A program made the position numbers and the translations under genes. This document shows positions 58,467-64,000 of a stretch of 64,000 bases of DNA, one piece after another (positions within the stretch are counted from its first letter, which is position 1; the number at the start of each line of letters is the position of its first letter). The stretch is taken from assembly GCA_030685235.1 (NCBI GenBank), contig MU839127.1, positions 1-64,000 of the forward strand. The letters are read 5' to 3'. The notes below the pieces were generated by a model, which worked only from the letters and a program-made list of their open reading frames with translations, was not told where the DNA came from and did no database searches. The DNA comes from Copromyces sp. CBS 386.78. Its lineage: Eukaryota > Ascomycota > Sordariomycetes > Sordariales > Sordariaceae.

Positions 58467-60082
58467 ATGTCGGGAACAATGAGCAAGCGCCAGCAGGCGC
58501 GCAACGAAAAGGTTCTCCACGAACTCGCCCAAGCTCCCGGCAACAATGTTTGTGCTGATTGTTCGGCGCGGAATCCATGTATGTCCATATTCCCCGATCG
58601 TGTCTGCCATGATGGCTTCGCCCCGTACCTTCCGCTCTTCACTTCAGAGTTCGGACGACCGACTAACCCATCTTCTACCACAGCTTGGGCATCATGGAGC
58701 GTACGTTTACACATCCCCCTCATTGTGGTCGTGATCCGTACAACATCGACCCCATGCCCGATCCTCCGTCCGGCCACACATTATCTTTCCACGCGCGCAC
58801 AACCTTGCTAATAAGAATCGGCTCTCCAGTTGGGAATCTTCCTTTGCATGCGGTGCGCCACTATCCACCGCAAATTGGGCACCCACATCTCGAAGGTCAA
58901 GTCTTTGAGCATGGATAGTTGGTCCAACGAGCAAGTCGAGGTATGCAAGATACGCCATGCCCATGCCCCTCCCGCTGCAGGGACGCTCACACTTTTCACG
59001 CGCTTCAGAACATGAAAAAGGTCGGCAACATCGCCTCCAACAAGACCTACAATCCCGACAACAAAAGGCCGCCTATACCGGTCGACGCCGACGAGGTAGA
59101 TCCCGCGATGGAGAGGTTCATTCGTCAAAAATACATGCAGCGACCCCTGGCGGGCGCCAAGAAGCACAACACCGGCAGCACCTCTTCCGACGAAACGCCC
59201 CCTCCGCTTCCCCCGAAAACCGGCAGTCGATTTGGCTTGAGGTCGGCATCATCCATATTCCCACTTGGCTCAAAGAAGAAACATGACACGGGCAGGTCGG
59301 CCTCTCCTGGGCCACGGAGTCCGGCATCCCCTCGGACCAATGGGGGCTTTGGGGCAACGGTTCGATTCGAGAGCAACGACGCCGATGAAACCGGAATTAA
59401 GCTACAAAAGCTGCGAGATATGGGTTTTACGGATGCGCAAAGGAATGCCATGGTTCTTAAGGGGGTTGGCGGAAATTTGGAAAAGGCTATCGAGGCGTTG
59501 GTGAGGCTGGGGGAGGGAAGCGAGGCTCGAACACCGCTCAACCTGAACAAGAAGCAGACACCCACGGCCTCTAGCCAGAGTTTGGCACCATCGACATCCA
59601 GCCAAGACGCAGCTCGTGGACGACCGATCAGCCCAGCCAGCACAAACCCGTTCGATATGCTCGACCAAGCGCCATTGCCCCCGCAGCCGCTGTCCTCTCA
59701 GTCGACAGGCACACTACAAAACAGGAACCCTTATAACATGACCACCACGAATCCTTTTGGCGTACCGCAGCAAACGGCCCCTCAGCAGCAGCAACCGCAA
59801 CAGCAACAGGCCATGTCCGCGTTTGACCAAGCTTTCCAGAACCTCTCGCTTGCTCCTTCTTCCCAGCCGCTCTTCCCCCATCATACAGGTGGAATGCTTG
59901 CTCCTCAGCAGCAGAATATTCCGGCGGGATACCAGCAACCCCAGATGACAGGACCGGCTCAGCAGAACTATCACTCGATTGCTCTGGCCAGCAGCCAGAG
60001 TTTTCCCCTAACTTCACAAGCTACTGGCTATAACCCATTCTTCAACAATCAACAACAGCAACAGCAGTCTCAGACCCAATTC

Positions 60083-60132
<50 letters not shown>

Positions 60133-61033
60133 CCACAGTCAATTCCAGCCCCAGCAACCATTGGCCATCAACACGACAGGCTACGCCGGTAGCTATGCAA
60201 ACAACCCTTTTGCTAAGTCGCCAACCAGGTTGCAGTCACCCACCCTCACCCAAATACCTGAACAGTCGCAGCAAAACTTCTACGCTGGCGGACAAGCTCA
60301 GGCCCCCGCGCCTCTAAGCATGCAACAGACAGGAAACAATCCCTTCTTCAACCAGGCAATGGGTGGAATGCCCCAGCAGCAACAGCAACAGGTTCCTCAG
60401 CAACAATACGGTCTTGCACCACAGATGACGGGACAGGTACCACAGTACCAGGCTCAGGGACAGATGCAGATGCAAAACCCCCAGGTCCCCCAGATGCCCC
60501 AGATGCAGCAAGGCGGATATAACCCACAACAACAATATCAACCACATCAGCAGCAACAACAACAGCAATATCAACCGCAGCAGCAATACCAGCAACAATA
60601 TCAACCTCAACGACCCGACAAGGCGTCCATCTTGGCCCTATATAACTACCCACAGCTTGCTCCCCAACCACCCCAGGCGCAACAGCAAACCCCACCTCAG
60701 GCCCAAGGTCAGCAGGCTCCCGCACAACCTGGACAGGCCAACGGAAACTTTGCTCCACAGGGACAGCCTCAACAGCAGCAGTTTCAACAGCAGCAGCAGC
60801 AACAGCAACAGATGCAGCAGCCACCAAACCAAGGGGCGGGAAGCCAGTTGGGGGGAAGCAAGAACCCGTTCATGAGCGCAGGAGGGCCGGCTCAGGGACA
60901 GCAGAAGAACGGGGCGGCACCCAAGGCATACAACGCAAGCAGGGAAAGTGTAATGGCCTTGGGGATGGATTGGTCAAACGGGAGGCACAGTCCAGATGCC
61001 TTTGCTAGCTTGAGTGCGAGAAGCGGACATTGA
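58467..61033 (+). CDS. ArfGAP-UBA protein with Gln-rich tail
   Basis: Four exons (58467-58578, 58684-58700, 58830-58940, 59009-61033) give 754 residues. The N-terminal zinc finger C-A-D-C...C-M-R-C has the CX2CX16CX2C spacing of Arf GTPase-activating proteins, followed by H-R-K-L-G-T-H-I-S-K-V-K-S-L with the catalytic-region pattern. A UBA-like domain (K-L-R-D-M-G-F-T-D-A-Q-R...E-A-L-V-R-L) lies near residue 215. The remainder is Gln/Pro-rich with N-P-F motifs (EH-domain ligands) and a run of about 15 CAG codons (60,085-60,130). It would stimulate GTP hydrolysis on Arf proteins in vesicle traffic, like Gts1 and related endocytic ArfGAPs. Exon 2 is a 17-base microexon inside the zinc finger; phases agree across all joins. 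Confidence 0.93.
60085..60130 (+). repeat. CAG microsatellite encoding polyglutamine
   Basis: About 15 uninterrupted CAG codons inside the ArfGAP gene, in a wider Gln-rich region. Length polymorphism between isolates is likely. Confidence 0.95.
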
Positions 61034-63359
61034 GTGGAATTTGGATCTTCTACTTGAGTAAAGGGGAAGGCTGTTCCAGCTCAGGGCATTTACTGTTTGG
61101 TGGAGGTGTAATTCGCGTTTCTTGTGTGGTAATTGATTTTAGTACATCTTCTTGTCATAGGGATGAGCACAGCATCTATGATTCCCTCTTCTTGTACATA
61201 CTAGCTTTTGCCCTTTCATATGTCGGTTTATAGGGTCATTCATTAACATTGTGGTGTTATTGTCTACCTATATTCATATTTCGTTCTATTTGAACGCTGT
61301 CCGGTCGTCCGTCAAGACTGCGAGGAGATAGATGATGGTCAAGGCAGGTGTCCATGAGAAGGGTTTGTTAGCGGCTACATAATATGGCACCGGCCGGCTG
61401 CAGCTTGCGCTTAGTAGCGTGATGGACTTAATTGAACCGTATAATTTTCTGTACAGCGGAACGTGCACCTGCCTTCCCACATCCTAAAATTCCTCCTTGT
61501 TCCTTTCTTTCTCCTGCAACACCACTCTTTCCGAAACTTTTACCTCATCGCGATTACCGTGATCTACTCCACGCAGCTGATGACATTTGGAAGGTGCTCT
61601 CCACTCAAAGTTCTCATTTGCAGCGCATTTAGCTGAGCCTGTCACGCCTTTTCCTCTTCAACCACCGGAGCCAACGATCAAGCATTTCCCTCCCGGCAAG
61701 AATCATATCGTCTCAAGCTCATTGCCAAATATTCGAGCTATACCAACAACGATGCCACCATCAAACAAAAGCGCCGTGGCGGTATCGATCAACAGAGCGC
61801 AGCCCAGCACAGCCGCAAAGGATTATCCGGGGATATACTAGTTCTACGTTGAGCATCCTCCCCGCTCGCAAGCCGCAACAACCGGTTGTCGATGATACAT
61901 CTCGGGTCATCACGTTTGAGTTGACTGTTGGGTCGTTGTAACCGCCCAACCCTTCCACTCGAACTCCAATGCCAAGACCACGAGTGCACACAAAAGCTTC
62001 ACAGTAAGCTCTGCAGACAGGCTATGCATCTAGAATCCTTCACCAAGCATCGCCATTGGCTTGCTGAGACCCGCCGTTCACCACCCTCCCGTGAGCCTGC
62101 CCGTCAATGGTTGGTAGTGTTGCAGTGGCCTTATGGTATCTCCAAGAAAACCTATCGCTACCTGTTTGTTCTACCGCCCACACTCTGCCCACACTCCTCC
62201 TCACACTAATGCCGAGGGATGGAGAGTTTACCAACTACTGATCGCTAGCATTGCAGGTCATTGACAGGCGCCGTTGCCTTTTCTGATAGGTAACAGCCCA
62301 AATTCGGCTGGCTACCACCATGGAAGAGAAGCTTTGAGATCGCATTCGGTATCGAATTATGTGAGTGTGCTGGAGTCGGTAACAGACACCGAGAGATGCC
62401 GGGCCAGTTTAATGGGCGGTGGCAATCGAGAAAAAGACAGCAAAGGGAAGTGAAAAGAGACGAGGAGCGTCATACTACTGAATCGGGCATGACAGGAAAG
62501 AAGAGGTGATCGCGGTCCTCTCTTTGAAATGCGTTGGATTCTGCTGCGTTATCACTTTCACACTACTGCTTTCATCCTTGCTTTCCTCCTGCTTGTCTCT
62601 CTCTTTTCATGCTTCTATTACCATGTTGTTAAGTTGGTTCCCGGTTGCAAAGTTGCACGGGTTGGGTTGTCATTGTCTCACTCACACCCGGATAGTGATG
62701 TGGCGGCTTCATCTGTTGTTCATGGTTGTTCCAGAAGCACCAAGTTGCTCAAGCGCGCGAAACCTCGTGCCCAGCTATGGCCACTTGCATGCGATATATT
62801 TTGTCTCGTCCATTGCGTCGGCGGCAACCGACCAAGAACCTACTAATCATATGTCTTTTCACCAGTTGGGTTGATGCCAACCATGAAACGAGGGGCATGC
62901 CTTTCCAGGTTAGTCCTTGACCATTTGGTTGGCTCCGGGGGCTGAGGGCTGAAGACCGAGAAGTGAGGCACGGGCACGTCGAAGACACCTTCACAGAAAA
63001 TGACGGGATTCAGAAACAACGCGGCTTATCCCCGCTCTATGTGTCACTCAAACCGCAGGTATACATGGAACCAATCGGCCTATGGACGGGGCTGGATACC
63101 GGCTTTCTGTCGTGTTCCCCTCCCCGCATGAGGTTGATTTGCCTGGAAACCAAGTGGTAGATATATAGCCCGCCCTGCCTGACAAGGCTGCTGCCTGTTT
63201 GACGCCTGCTTCTTCGCTCCTTCTTTTCTTTTTCTACTAGAATTACTCAGGCCGATCAGAGATAGCTGAGAAAGAGTGAGATCTCAGCTCCCCACACCTT
63301 TCTTTCTTATCTTCACACTCATTCAGAGCCCAATAGCCCAATAGCCCAACGCGCCCAAG
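61034..63359. other. Intergenic, about 2.3 kb
   Basis: 3' flank of the ArfGAP gene and promoter of the calpain-like gene. Several frames of 60-120 codons exist on both strands, none with family features. No RNA genes were found. A CT-rich stretch (63,215-63,320) precedes the last start codon. Confidence 0.45.
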
Positions 63360-64000
63360 ATGTCACGGTCTCCATCACCAACACCAGGTGGGAGGTCCAT
63401 TCTGGCAGAGATGACGGTTTATCAACCTCACGGAGGACCTTGGGGCCAACACCACAAGTACAGGACACCGCAAAGTAAGGTTGATGAGTTCTGGACAAAG
63501 TTTACCGCAAGAGTCCCGGGAAAGGGTAAGTACACCTACCATTCCGACCTAACCATTTTTCAGCTCGGCATTTGAAGAGCCTGAAGGCTTACAAATCCTG
63601 CAGCCACCACGGTTCTCCCCAAGAACGAGTACGCTGAGAGGCTTGCCAAGCGCAACTCAGCCAAGGAGGTGGGAGGTGGTACAAATGCGCAAGCATCTTT
63701 CGAAGAGGCCGCGGCTATCTGCAGGGCCAAGGTGGAAAAGATCGTTCAAGAATGCCGTCGTGTCAACCAGAAGTACAGAGACCCGCATTTCGACCTGGAG
63801 TACGACCTGAAGACGGGTAGGCGCGATTGCCTTGAATCTCTTAGTAACGAGAACATCATCGAATTCTCCAGTAGCGACTCAGATTCCGACTACAACCACC
63901 CACCACGCCCCCGGTCGCGATCCCGTCGTCACAGGAGAGGCTTGTGTGATCGTGACCAGGGCACAGGCACAGGCACTCCAGCGAAGGGGCAGATCAAGAC
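63360..64000 (+). CDS. Calpain-like cysteine protease, N-terminal part (cut by window edge)
   Basis: Exon 1 (63360-63525) and exon 2 (63604 to the edge) join in phase (AAG G | CC) across a 78-bp intron. The N-terminus F-W-T-K-F-T-A-R-V-P-G-K, followed by T-T-V-L-P-K-N-E-Y-A-E-R-L-A-K-R-N and K-Y-R-D-P-H-F-D-L-E-Y-D-L, matches the segment preceding the catalytic domain in fungal calpain-like proteins. The catalytic Cys, His and Asn lie beyond 64,000 and cannot be checked. A Ser/Asp run and an Arg-rich linker follow. The family cleaves intracellular proteins in a calcium- or signal-dependent way. Family assignment rests on the N-terminal pattern only. Confidence 0.75.

Overview
The window is filamentous-fungal (ascomycete, most likely Sordariomycete) nuclear DNA. 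Many short spliceosomal introns (about 50-150 bp, GTAAGT-type donors, CTAAC/CTGAC-like branch points) interrupt typical Pezizomycotina genes: a LaeA-like methyltransferase, complex I subunit NDUFA12, PGS1, an Irc22/TRAP-alpha protein and a fungal calpain-like protein. The first 15.3 kb carries the signature of repeat-induced point mutation (RIP), which fits this lineage.

Region 1 (1-15,280) is AT-rich, gene-free and RIP-decayed. It is built from two fossil Ty3/gypsy retrotransposons: relic A on the + strand (~100-5,920) and relic B on the - strand (~6,170-13,600). Reverse transcriptase, RNase H, integrase and gag zinc-knuckle motifs can still be read through dense stop codons. Two intact copies (649 and 647 bp) and one edge-truncated copy of a small terminal-inverted-repeat element sit inside the relics. 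The intact copies have perfect 8-bp target duplications and an internal 19/22-bp minisatellite. They look much less RIP-mutated than their hosts, so they probably arrived later. This family is the most distinctive thing in the window.

Region 2 (15,281-32,151) begins abruptly with ordinary sequence. It holds an F-box-like acidic-repeat protein, a six-exon cytochrome P450, a frameshifted SGNH/GDSL hydrolase, an MFS sugar transporter, an S9-family acyl-peptidase-like enzyme and an unknown membrane-anchored protein. All but the first are on the - strand.

Region 3 (32,152-49,844) is mostly housekeeping. It holds mitochondrial PGS1 and complex I NDUFA12 transcribed apart from a ~0.5-kb shared promoter, a large DHX29/DHX57-like helicase, an unknown Pro/Gln-rich nuclear-looking protein, a five-AT-hook HMGA-like chromatin protein and an ER TRAP-alpha/Irc22 protein.

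Region 4 (49,845-64,000) has a PLP-dependent decarboxylase whose last residues are frameshifted, a LaeA-like methyltransferase, a DUF985 cupin, an ArfGAP-UBA-polyQ protein and the start of a calpain-like protease cut by the window edge. I found no rRNA, tRNA, CRISPR or prokaryotic features. Exon boundaries were read by eye from splice consensus, phase and protein-family continuity.
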